Source: an uncultured Campylobacter sp. (GTDB lineage Bacteria > Campylobacterota > Campylobacteria > Campylobacterales > Campylobacteraceae). From it: a stretch of 19,667 nt of DNA. Positions 13,668 to 19,667 of the stretch are shown here, in pieces. A program made the translations under genes and the position numbers. Where the stretch lies: positions 1-19,667 of the forward strand of contig NZ_CALIMQ010000170.1 of the NCBI RefSeq assembly GCF_938045535.1, read 5' to 3'. Under the pieces are notes generated by a model. It had not been told where the DNA came from and ran no database searches. It worked only from the letters and a program-made list of their open reading frames with translations. How positions within the stretch are numbered: position 1 is the stretch's first letter; each line of letters starts with the position of its first letter.

Positions 13668-14488
13668 TTTTTAAGGTCCGGATCGAGCGAGCGACGTTCT
13701 AAATAAAGCTTTTGCAGCTCAGCGTTTTCCTCTTTTAGCCGCTCGACGTCGGTGAATAAAAACGCCTTTTCTTTTTGCAGCTGGCGCAGCACTTCAAACG
13801 ATCGCTTGCCAAATAGCACGTCACCCACAAAGATGCCCGCAAAAACGACGCAGACGATCAGCGCAAGAGCTGCAAAAATCTGTTTAAGCGGCGAAAACGG
13901 ATTGATAAAATTCAGCCGTTCTTTTAAATTTTTACGCTTTTTTAAAGCTTTTTTAGCGGCAGGATCTGCGTTTTGCGGCGCAAAAGAAAATCCTTGCGTG
14001 GCAGAATTTATGTCTTGCGCCGCAAAGCCCGTGCCTTGAGAGCTGTAGTCTGCACTTTGAGCCGCAAAACCCGCGTCGTTTGGAAAGCAGTTTTCTTTAG
14101 CGTATAACTCTGCATTCTTTAAATCGCTGCTCCCAATAAATTCTGCGCCGTAAAAGCTCGCGTCTGCTTGCGAGCTACCTTCGTAGTTTCCGCTTCTAGT
14201 AGAGCTTTTGCTGCTTAAATTAGAGCTGCTGCTTGTGGCTTCAGAGGTAGAGCCTGTTTCATATATACCACGCGAAGCACCGCTACGATTTTGGCGGAAG
14301 CCAGCCCCTACCTCGCTAAAGCCTCCGCCAAAATTTTCATCGCTATAAAATTCATCATCGTCAAAAAAATCGTCCTCGTCAAAGTCTGCGTCTGAATATT
14401 TGCCTTGCGTGTCCGTATAATCCGCTCCGTCCGCATAGGTGCGCTGCGCGCCTTTTAAGCTTCGCTTGGACTTTTTTTTAAAAAACAT
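13664..14488 (-). CDS. FtsB/DivIC-like septum protein with a long disordered N-terminal extension
   Basis: A 274-residue single-pass inner-membrane protein. The C-terminal part is a classic FtsB/DivIC module: one membrane helix at about 204-226, then a heptad-rich coiled coil (about 230-267, with V-E-R-L-K-E-E-N-A-E-L-Q-K-L). FtsB-type proteins scaffold FtsL and FtsQ at the division site. What is odd is the first 180 residues, absent from ordinary family members of about 100 residues: a basic start (F-F-K-K-K-S-K-R), a very acidic patch at 34-52 (D-E-D-D-F-F-D-D-D-E), a Ser/Gly-rich stretch, three imperfect G-F-A-A-Q-type repeats around 140-170, and a basic patch (K-K-A-L-K-K-R-K) before the membrane. 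The extension is predicted cytoplasmic. The ATG at 14488 is used because it sits one base after the eno stop; the frame upstream lies inside eno. Confidence 0.82.
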   Translation of the reverse strand: MFFKKKSKRSLKGAQRTYADGADYTDTQGKYSDADFDEDDFFDDDEFYSDENFGGGFSEVGAGFRQNRSGASRGIYETGSTSEATSSSSNLSSKSSTRSGNYEGSSQADASFYGAEFIGSSDLKNAELYAKENCFPNDAGFAAQSADYSSQGTGFAAQDINSATQGFSFAPQNADPAAKKALKKRKNLKERLNFINPFSPLKQIFAALALIVCVVFAGIFVGDVLFGKRSFEVLRQLQKEKAFLFTDVERLKEENAELQKLYLERRSLDPDLKK

Positions 14489-14489
14489 T

Positions 14490-15743
14490 TTAAATTTGGC
14501 TTCCCAAAAACTCGTCCGTCTCGCGCTCAATCTCAAGCAAGCGGTTGTATTTTGCGTTGCGTTCGCTTCTTGAGGTCGCGCCCGTTTTGATTTGGCCCGT
14601 ATTCATCGCGACGGCGAAGTCTGCGATAAAGCTATCCTCGCTCTCGCCGCTTCTGTGGCTCATGACGCAGCGGTAGCCTTTGCGCTGCGCTAGGCGGATC
14701 GTCTGCATAGTTTGGCTAACCGTGCCGATTTGATTTGGTTTTATTAAAATCGCGTTAGCTACGCCTTTGGCGATACCTTCGCGCAAAATTTTCTCATTCG
14801 TTACAAAAAGATCGTCGCCCACGAGCTGCACTTTAGAGCCAAGCCTGCTCGTTAGCTTCGCCCAGCCCGCCCAGTCGTCCTCGCTTAGGCCGTCCTCGAT
14901 CGAAAATATCGGATACTTCTCGCAAAGCTGCGCGTATCGCTCTATCAGCTCTTCGCTGCTAAATTCCTTGCCCTCTAGTTTATATTTGCCGTTTTCGTAC
15001 AGCTCGCTAGCAGCCACGTCAAGGGCTAGCTTGATCTGCTCGCCGGCCTTGTAGCCTGCTTTTTCGATGGCCTGCATGATTAGTTTGATCGGTTCTTCAT
15101 TATCGTTTAAATTCGGCGCAAATCCGCCCTCGTCGCCCACTGCCGTGCTGTGGCCGGCTGCGTTTAGAAGGCCTTTTAGTGTATGGTAAATTTCGGTCGC
15201 CGCTCGCAGCGCGTCGCTAAATTTATCAAATCCAAACGGCATAATCATAAATTCTTGAAAATCCACGCTGTTGTTCGCGTGCGCGCCGCCGTTGATGATA
15301 TTAAACATCGGCACGGGCAGCACGCTAGCGTTTGCGCCGCCCAGATAGCGATACAAAGGCACGTCAAGGCTCTTTGCCGCCGCGCGCGCTACCGCCATAG
15401 ATACGCCAAGCACGGCGTTCGCGCCTAAATTTGAGTAGTTGTCGGTGCCGTCAAGCTCTCTCATCTCGTCATCAAGCGCCTTTTGATCGAATGCATCCAG
15501 CCCGATCACAGCCTCTGCGATCTGAGAATTTACGTTTTCAACAGCCTTTAGCACGCCCTTGCCGCAGTATCTCTCGTCTTTATCGCGAAGCTCCAGCGCC
15601 TCGCGTTTGCCCGTGCTTGCGCCGCTTGGGACTATCGCGCTTGCTACGGTGCCGTCGCTTAGAGCCACGGTCGTCTTCACGGTCGGGTTGCCGCGGCTAT
15701 CTAGTACCTCTATCGCATAAACATCTTCGATATAAATCATCAT
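14490..15743 (-). CDS. eno: enolase
   Basis: A 417-residue phosphopyruvate hydratase interconverting 2-phosphoglycerate and phosphoenolpyruvate, a Mg-dependent cytosolic enzyme. The N-terminal D-S-R-G-N-P-T-V and S-G-A-S-T-G loops, the acid-base loop V-G-D-E-G-G-F-A-P, Mg ligands in A-L-D-V-A-A-S-E, S-I-E-D-G-L and G-D-D-L-F-V-T-N, the catalytic-lysine segment L-I-K-P-N-Q-I-G-T and the signature S-H-R-S-G-E-S-E-D are all intact. Length fits the family. The ORF begins with two ATG codons, at 15743 and 15740; GGAG lies four bases before the first and seven before the second, so the second may be preferred. The start overlaps the recA stop by four bases. Asparagine rather than glutamine-type spacing is unremarkable, and nothing suggests loss of function. 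Confidence 0.98.
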   Translation of the reverse strand: MMIYIEDVYAIEVLDSRGNPTVKTTVALSDGTVASAIVPSGASTGKREALELRDKDERYCGKGVLKAVENVNSQIAEAVIGLDAFDQKALDDEMRELDGTDNYSNLGANAVLGVSMAVARAAAKSLDVPLYRYLGGANASVLPVPMFNIINGGAHANNSVDFQEFMIMPFGFDKFSDALRAATEIYHTLKGLLNAAGHSTAVGDEGGFAPNLNDNEEPIKLIMQAIEKAGYKAGEQIKLALDVAASELYENGKYKLEGKEFSSEELIERYAQLCEKYPIFSIEDGLSEDDWAGWAKLTSRLGSKVQLVGDDLFVTNEKILREGIAKGVANAILIKPNQIGTVSQTMQTIRLAQRKGYRCVMSHRSGESEDSFIADFAVAMNTGQIKTGATSRSERNAKYNRLLEIERETDEFLGSQI

Positions 15744-16780
15744 TCATCTCCGCTTTGTAAATTTTCATCCTCGTTGCCGTCACTTAGGCTCATACTGCCC
15801 ATCTGCTCGCGGATCTTTGCCGTGATCTCTTCAGCGACAGCAGGGTTATTCTCTAGATAAATTTTAGCATTTTCGCGCCCTTGGCCCAGCTTGGTGTCGC
15901 CATAGCTGAACCATGCGCCGCTTTTATCGACGATGTCGAGCTTGACGCCGTAATCGATCAGCTCGCCCACTTTGCTGATGCCCTTGCCGAACATTATGTC
16001 AAATTCCGCGATCTTAAACGGCGGTGCCACCTTATTTTTCACGACCTTGACCTTGGCGCGGTTGCCGATGCTCTCTTCGTTTTGTTTCAAAGTAGCAATC
16101 TTGCGTATATCGATGCGCACCGAAGCGTAAAATTTAAGCGCATTGCCGCCGGTCGTCGTCTCAGGCGTGCCGTAGCCCATCGCGCCGATCTTCATACGGA
16201 TCTGATTGATAAAAATCACCGTCGTATTCATCTTATGCACGACGCCCGCGAGTTTGCGTAGCGCTTGGCTCATAAGTCGCGCCTGAAGTCCCACGTGCTG
16301 ATCGCCCATGTCACCCTCGATCTCGTTTTTCGGCGTGAGCGCGGCGACGCTATCTACGACGATAAGATCGATCGCACCGCTTTTTGCTAGGGTTTCTACG
16401 ATGTCAAGAGCCTGCTCGCCGAAGTCGGGCTGGCTGACGTAGAGATTGTCGGTATCGACGCCTAAATTTGAAGCGTATTTGACGTCCAGCGCGTGCTCGG
16501 CGTCTACGAATGCGCAAATTCCGCCCGCTTTTTGGCACTCGGCGATGATATGAAGCGTAAGCGTCGTCTTTCCCGAGCTCTCAGGCCCGTAAACCTCGAT
16601 GATACGTCCTTTCGGCACGCCGCCGATGCCAAGCGCGATATCAAGCCCCACAGAGCCCGTAGAGATGGCGTCTATCGGCTCGACCTGCTTATCGCCCAGC
16701 CGCACGAGCGTGCCCTTGCCGAAAGCTTTGTCTATCGATTTTAGCGCCGCATCCAGCGTCTTTTTCTTTCCCTCGTCCAT
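15740..16780 (-). CDS. recA: recombinase A
   Basis: A 346-residue RecA, the ATP-dependent strand-exchange protein. Walker A G-P-E-S-S-G-K-T is at 65-72 and Walker B L-I-V-V-D-S at 139-144; the DNA-binding loop 2 region with G-N-A-L-K-F-Y-A-S-V-R follows, and the protein ends in the usual acidic tail (S-D-G-N-E-D-E). The start is the ATG at 16780 with AAGGA about five bases upstream; eight further in-frame codons up to 16804 overlap that ribosome site and are unlikely to be translated. It is the first gene of the recA / eno / FtsB-like / cgpA / nitroreductase unit, overlapping eno by four bases. I saw no LexA-type operator, in line with the absence of a classical SOS system in Campylobacter. 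Confidence 0.98.
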   Translation of the reverse strand: MDEGKKKTLDAALKSIDKAFGKGTLVRLGDKQVEPIDAISTGSVGLDIALGIGGVPKGRIIEVYGPESSGKTTLTLHIIAECQKAGGICAFVDAEHALDVKYASNLGVDTDNLYVSQPDFGEQALDIVETLAKSGAIDLIVVDSVAALTPKNEIEGDMGDQHVGLQARLMSQALRKLAGVVHKMNTTVIFINQIRMKIGAMGYGTPETTTGGNALKFYASVRIDIRKIATLKQNEESIGNRAKVKVVKNKVAPPFKIAEFDIMFGKGISKVGELIDYGVKLDIVDKSGAWFSYGDTKLGQGRENAKIYLENNPAVAEEITAKIREQMGSMSLSDGNEDENLQSGDE

Positions 16781-16807
16781 GTTTTTCCTTAAAAATAAAT
16801 TCACCTG

Positions 16808-16813
16808 ATTTTA
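16808..16813 (-). promoter_or_regulatory. candidate -10 box for the recA operon
   Basis: TAAAAT (16813-16808, - strand) preceded by TTTGG lies about 28 bases upstream of the recA ATG within AAATTT-rich DNA. It is a near-consensus box in the right position; other AT-rich hexamers nearby could also serve. Confidence 0.4.
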
Positions 16814-17003
16814 CCAAATTTGAAATGAATTTTTGATTATTCGTTCAAATTCGGCGCGGCATTGGAATTTGAAATTTTTAAGGAGCGCAAAAAGTTCTGC
16901 AGGGCGAGCGGAGAGCATTAAATTTACACTTCTAAGCACGCCTGGTTTTTCACGTTTTCTTTAGAAATTCCGCATTTTTATGAGGGTTGTAGCAAAATTT
17001 CAC

Positions 17004-17009
17004 TATAAT
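17004..17009 (+). promoter_or_regulatory. -10 box of the mqnD promoter
   Basis: A perfect TATAAT at 17004-17009 with AT-rich DNA before it lies 62 bases upstream of the mqnD start, giving a leader of about 55 bases. No clear -35 is present, as usual in Campylobacter. Confidence 0.6.
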
Positions 17010-17070
17010 TTCACAACATTTCGAAATCACGCCGCGCGCGAAATTTAAAGCGGAGCAAAAAGGATAAAAT

Positions 17071-17967
17071 TTGAAGATTTTTAAGCATATAAACGTCGCT
17101 CACTCGCCCGATGCCGACGATATTTTTATGTATAAGGCGATTGATTTTGGCTGGGTGAGTTCAAAAAATCTAAAGCTTAGCGCAACGGCGCTTGATATCC
17201 AGACACTAAACGACGAGGCACTAAAGGGCACTTACGAGGCCACGGCGATTAGCTTCGCGCTATATCCGCTAATCTGCGACGAATACGCGCTTTTGCGCAC
17301 GGCGGTGAGCTTCGGCGAGGGCTACGGACCAAAGCTTGTTAAGAAAAAGGGTGCGGTTTTAAAGCGAAATTTTAAGGTCGCGCTAAGCGGCAAGCACACG
17401 ACAAACGCCCTGCTTTTTCGCATGGCATACCCGCAGGCGCGCATAGTTTATAAAAATTTCCTAGAAATCGAGGGCACGGTTTTAAGCGGCGAGGCGGACG
17501 CGGGCGTGCTGATACATGAAAGCATTTTGGACTTTTCGGACGAGCTTTGCGTGGAGCGCGAGATCTGGGATATCTGGAGCGAGCTAGCGGGCGAAAATTT
17601 GCCGCTGCCGCTGGGAGGCATGGCGGTTCGCCGCAGCCTGCCGATAACCGACGCCATCGAGTGCGAGCGCGTGCTAACCGAAGGTGTGCGCATCGCCACC
17701 GCGCATAAGCCCTTTTTGTCGCACATGCTCCTCGAGCGAAATCTCATCCGCGTGGACGATGCAAAGCTCGAAAAATATCTGAGCCTTTATGCCAACGAAG
17801 CCTCGATCGAGCTTTCGCAGGCGCAGATCCGCGCGGTGGATAGGCTGTTTGAGCTTGGTTACGAGCGCGGATTTTACCCTGCGCCGCTTAGCGCGCAGGA
17901 GAATTTTATCCCGCTCGAATATAACGAGATCCGTTTTGCAGACTGCGGCGGGCAAAATCCGATGTAA
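17071..17967 (+). CDS. mqnD: 1,4-dihydroxy-6-naphthoate synthase (futalosine menaquinone pathway)
   Basis: A 298-residue cytosolic enzyme of the MqnA/MqnD family (periplasmic-binding-protein fold) that converts cyclic dehypoxanthinyl futalosine to 1,4-dihydroxy-6-naphthoate in the alternative menaquinone route. MqnD rather than MqnA is supported by the opening A-H-S-P-D-A-D-D-I-F-M-Y, then T-A-I-S-F-A-L-Y, the Y-G-P-K-L-V segment, and L-S-G-K-H-T-T-N-A-L-L-F-R, which match MqnD as I know it; V-L-I-H-E-S near the middle is also typical. The start is TTG at 17071 with AAAAAGGA seven bases upstream; there is no ATG nearby. It is a single gene transcribed divergently from recA. Menaquinone is the main respiratory quinone of this group, so the gene is likely essential. 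Confidence 0.9.
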   Translation: MKIFKHINVAHSPDADDIFMYKAIDFGWVSSKNLKLSATALDIQTLNDEALKGTYEATAISFALYPLICDEYALLRTAVSFGEGYGPKLVKKKGAVLKRNFKVALSGKHTTNALLFRMAYPQARIVYKNFLEIEGTVLSGEADAGVLIHESILDFSDELCVEREIWDIWSELAGENLPLPLGGMAVRRSLPITDAIECERVLTEGVRIATAHKPFLSHMLLERNLIRVDDAKLEKYLSLYANEASIELSQAQIRAVDRLFELGYERGFYPAPLSAQENFIPLEYNEIRFADCGGQNPM

Positions 17968-18579
17968 GGTCTAGTGAGATCAAAATTTAGATGAAATTTA
18001 GCGCTTGCTTCGGTTAAATTTTACTCGGAATGAAATCGCGTTTTGGCTAAATTCCTCGTCTTTAAGCAGAGTGTGACTTGGCTAAATTTTGCTTCGGCGC
18101 AAAAGTGGGCGCGCAGAGTAGAATTTTATCACGCTCTTGCCATTGCAGTGCTGTGCCGTAGTTTTTGAAATTTAGCCGCGGAGCATAGCGAGTTTAAAAT
18201 TTAGCGCAAATTTGACGCCGAGTTTGCTGCGGATTTTGCCGCCGAGCGCGTCAATTAACCGCGTGGCGCAGAGCGATTCGTCGCAGTACGATAGCGGTTG
18301 CGCTTTTAAATTCGGTGCTACGCGGCGATGAAATTTTACGGCACGCCGGCAGATCGCGCGGCTGTATTTTGTGCCGCAGGGTGCGAGCTGTGCGTGCGAT
18401 GTAGCGCGCCGCTGAAAACGTATCGAAAGCGAGCTAAATTTAATCGCAGCAGCAGCGTTAAATTTTAAGATAGCGTTCGCGTTTTGCACCTTGCGGCGCG
18501 GCGGTATCGCTAAATTTTAAAACGATACGCGGCGAGCGACAAACGCGAAATTTAGAAATAAAATTTAAAAGGCAAAATT
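17968..18579. other. 612-base AAATTT-rich intergenic interval between mqnD and murB
   Basis: No frame in this stretch looks like a protein. About 15 AAATTT-type words are scattered through it, usually inside [T/A]AAATTT[T/A]. Two inverted repeats stand out: TTGACGC (18212-18218) / GCGTCAA (18248-18254) enclosing a smaller GCGG/CCGC hairpin, and GTATCG (18504-18509) / CGATAC (18523-18528) just before murB. I see no clear terminator for mqnD and no strong TATAAT for murB. It may hold the decayed remains of genes. Confidence 0.45.
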
Positions 18580-19371
18580 TTGAAAACAAAGCAGATGGAT
18601 TTTAGCAAATACACCTCCGTGCGTATCGGCGGGAGCTTTGCGGTGCAAATTTTAAAAGACGAGGCCGATTTCGCGGAGTTTGAGAGTATAGCGGGGGGCG
18701 CAATCATCGGCGGCGGCAATAATCTGCTCATCTCGCCCGCGCCGCCGCACCTTGCGATGCTAAGCGAGGAGTTCGATCGCATAAGCTTAAGCGGCGATGT
18801 CCTTAGCATCGGGGCTGCAACGAAGTCGGGTCAAATTTACAACTTTGCCAAAAAGCAAAACATCGGCGGCTTTGAGTTTTTACGCAACATCCCAGGGCAG
18901 CTCGGCGGGCTAATCAAAATGAACGCAGGGCTTAGCGACGCTAGCATCAGCGATAGCCTGCTTGCCGTGCGCCTGGCTCGCGGCTGGGTGGAGCGCGAGA
19001 GGATAAGCTTCGGCTACCGAAGAAGCGGGATAGATGAGCCGATTTTAGGCGCCGAGTTTAAAATTTCGCGCGGCTTTGATGCCGAAGTCGCCGCGGATTT
19101 CGCCGCCAAGCGCGCCAACCAGCCAAAGGGAGCTAGCTTTGGAAGCTGCTTTAAAAACCCGCCGAATGACGCCGCGGGCAGGCTGATCGAAGCGGCGGGG
19201 CTTAAAGGCCACGCGATCGGCGGCGCGAAATTTAGCGAGCAGCACGCCAATTTCATCATAAATTTCGGCGGCGCGAGCTTTGCGGATGTGATGAGCCTGA
19301 TAGAGCTTGCTCACGAGCGGGTTTTGCAGCGCTTCGGCGTCGCGCTCGAGCTAGAGGTTAAAATTTTATAA
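18580..19371 (+). CDS. murB: UDP-N-acetylenolpyruvoylglucosamine reductase
   Basis: A 263-residue FAD enzyme that reduces UDP-GlcNAc-enolpyruvate to UDP-MurNAc with NADPH, an early cytosolic step of peptidoglycan synthesis. The FAD-binding start has Y-T-S-V-R-I-G-G and G-G-G-N-N-L-L (44-50), followed by F-L-R-N-I-P-G-Q-L-G-G; the catalytic domain has F-G-Y-R-R-S (144-149), G-S-C-F-K-N-P (188-194) carrying the proton-donor serine, and S-E-Q-H-A-N-F with the conserved Glu220. Length suits the shorter MurB forms of Campylobacter. The start is TTG at 18580 with AAAAGG seven bases before it; the ATG five codons later has no ribosome site. It stands alone between non-coding stretches, with a terminator about 180 bases beyond its stop. 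Confidence 0.95.
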   Translation: MKTKQMDFSKYTSVRIGGSFAVQILKDEADFAEFESIAGGAIIGGGNNLLISPAPPHLAMLSEEFDRISLSGDVLSIGAATKSGQIYNFAKKQNIGGFEFLRNIPGQLGGLIKMNAGLSDASISDSLLAVRLARGWVERERISFGYRRSGIDEPILGAEFKISRGFDAEVAADFAAKRANQPKGASFGSCFKNPPNDAAGRLIEAAGLKGHAIGGAKFSEQHANFIINFGGASFADVMSLIELAHERVLQRFGVALELEVKIL

Positions 19372-19551
19372 TTCAAGCGCAGGCTTTGCAGACTAAAGCA
19401 GCGAGCAGTCGTGACGAGCGAGCGTAGTGCGCACGGCGACGAGGAGGTAAAAAGCTGCGTTTATAACGAATACGGCGTGCTTCTGGGCGGCTTTTGCCTA
19501 AGAGCGTTTATTGTGGCGGTCTATATATTTTAACCCCTATCTTTTGGTATT
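19372..19551 (+). other. open stretch in phase with murB, no confident gene
   Basis: Directly after the murB TAA the same frame stays open for 54 codons to a TAA at 19534-19536, ending in a hydrophobic run (V-L-L-G-G-F-C-L-R-A-F-I-V). A GAGGAGG lies at about 19440-19446 but no start codon follows it at a useful distance; a GTG at about 19420 is possible. It could be a decayed reading frame or chance. Confidence 0.2.
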
Positions 19552-19575
19552 GCTCGGGCGCTTGACCGAGCTTTT
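19552..19575 (+). terminator. intrinsic terminator, + strand, downstream of murB
   Basis: GCTCGG (19552-19557), an eight-base loop and CCGAGC (19566-19571) form a perfect GC-rich stem followed by TTTTAAATTTT. It lies 180 bases past the murB stop and probably ends the murB transcript; the opposite strand lacks a T-run after the hairpin. Confidence 0.6.
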
Positions 19576-19583
19576 AAATTTTA

Positions 19584-19661
19584 TCACTCTTTTGACTCTT
19601 TTGCTTTTGCAAGCAAACCGCCTACTTGATCGCTCACATCTGCTAATGGCGTAAATTCACA
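19584..19661 (-). other. possible C-terminal coding remnant at the right edge
   Basis: On the - strand 25 codons between an in-frame TAG (19664-19662) and a TGA-TAA double stop read protein-like: C-E-F-T-P-L-A-D-V-S-D-Q-V-G-G-L-L-A-K-A-K-E-S-K-E. If it is a real gene tail, the TAG implies a broken gene or a frame change nearby. It is too short to identify. Confidence 0.2.
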
Positions 19662-19667
19662 CTATTT

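Noticed and set aside
18328..18468. 46-codon + strand frame with a C-A-A-G-C-E-L-C-V-R-C cysteine cluster
   Set aside because: The cysteine spacing caught the eye as zinc-ribbon-like, but there is no ribosome site before the ATG and the ends are AAATTT words, so chance is likelier.
18172..18489. 105-codon - strand open frame between mqnD and murB
   Set aside because: No ribosome site, and its composition (repeated Lys-Phe and Asn-Phe from AAATTT words, many Ala/Arg from GC-rich spacers) is what translated AAATTT-rich intergenic DNA gives. It is opposite to both neighbours.
1..19667. tRNA, rRNA, CRISPR, transposase or integrase genes
   Set aside because: I looked through every gap on both strands and found no cloverleaf with a T-arm consensus, no regular direct repeats and no mobile-element protein motifs.

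Overview
The window reads as chromosomal DNA from a high-GC member of the Campylobacter group (Campylobacterota). The evidence is: a purD / RDD / lptD / phosphoribosyltransferase-like / pnp cluster and a recA / eno / FtsB-like / cgpA cluster, both of which I recall from Campylobacter and Helicobacter; a futalosine-pathway menaquinone gene (mqnD); a CgpA-like periplasmic protein full of PglB-type glycosylation sequons; and intergenic DNA saturated with AAATTT words. The mixed GC (about 55-70% in many housekeeping stretches) fits the C. gracilis / C. showae / C. rectus side of the genus better than C. jejuni. C. gracilis is my best guess but is not proven here.

Layout. 1-180: AT-rich edge with a possible gene tail. 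181-648 (-): an AT-rich orphan gene of unknown function, probably acquired. 649-1050: non-coding. 1051-8679 (-): one tightly packed transcription unit, read right to left as purD, RDD membrane protein, lptD, phosphoribosyltransferase-like protein, pnp, universal stress protein, mostly with overlapping start and stop codons. 8680-8895 (-): a long structured purD leader with a promoter at its 5' end and two terminator-like hairpins inside. 8922-9554 (-): hemD. 9555-10286: gene-poor stretch holding a small frameshifted gene just after argH. 10287-11669 (-): argH. 11853-16780 (-): read right to left as recA, eno, FtsB-like protein, cgpA-like gene, nitroreductase, again compact. 16781-17070: divergent promoter region. 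17071-17967 (+): mqnD. 17968-18579: apparently non-coding. 18580-19371 (+): murB. 19372-19667: no confident gene, a good + strand terminator, and a possible decayed gene tail at the edge.

How the genes fit together. Most are core functions: purine, arginine, haem, menaquinone and peptidoglycan synthesis, LPS export, RNA decay, glycolysis, recombination and division. The purD unit places envelope (lptD, RDD) and RNA-decay (pnp) genes behind a purine gene whose leader looks regulated, so purine status could affect the whole unit.

I saw no tRNA, rRNA, CRISPR array, insertion sequence or prophage gene, and no clear new multi-gene system. The most interesting items are the purD leader RNA, the frameshifted gene beside argH, the long disordered extension on the FtsB-like protein next to a heavily sequon-bearing CgpA homologue, the AT-rich orphan gene at the left, and the apparent absence of fliQ from the recA-murB interval.
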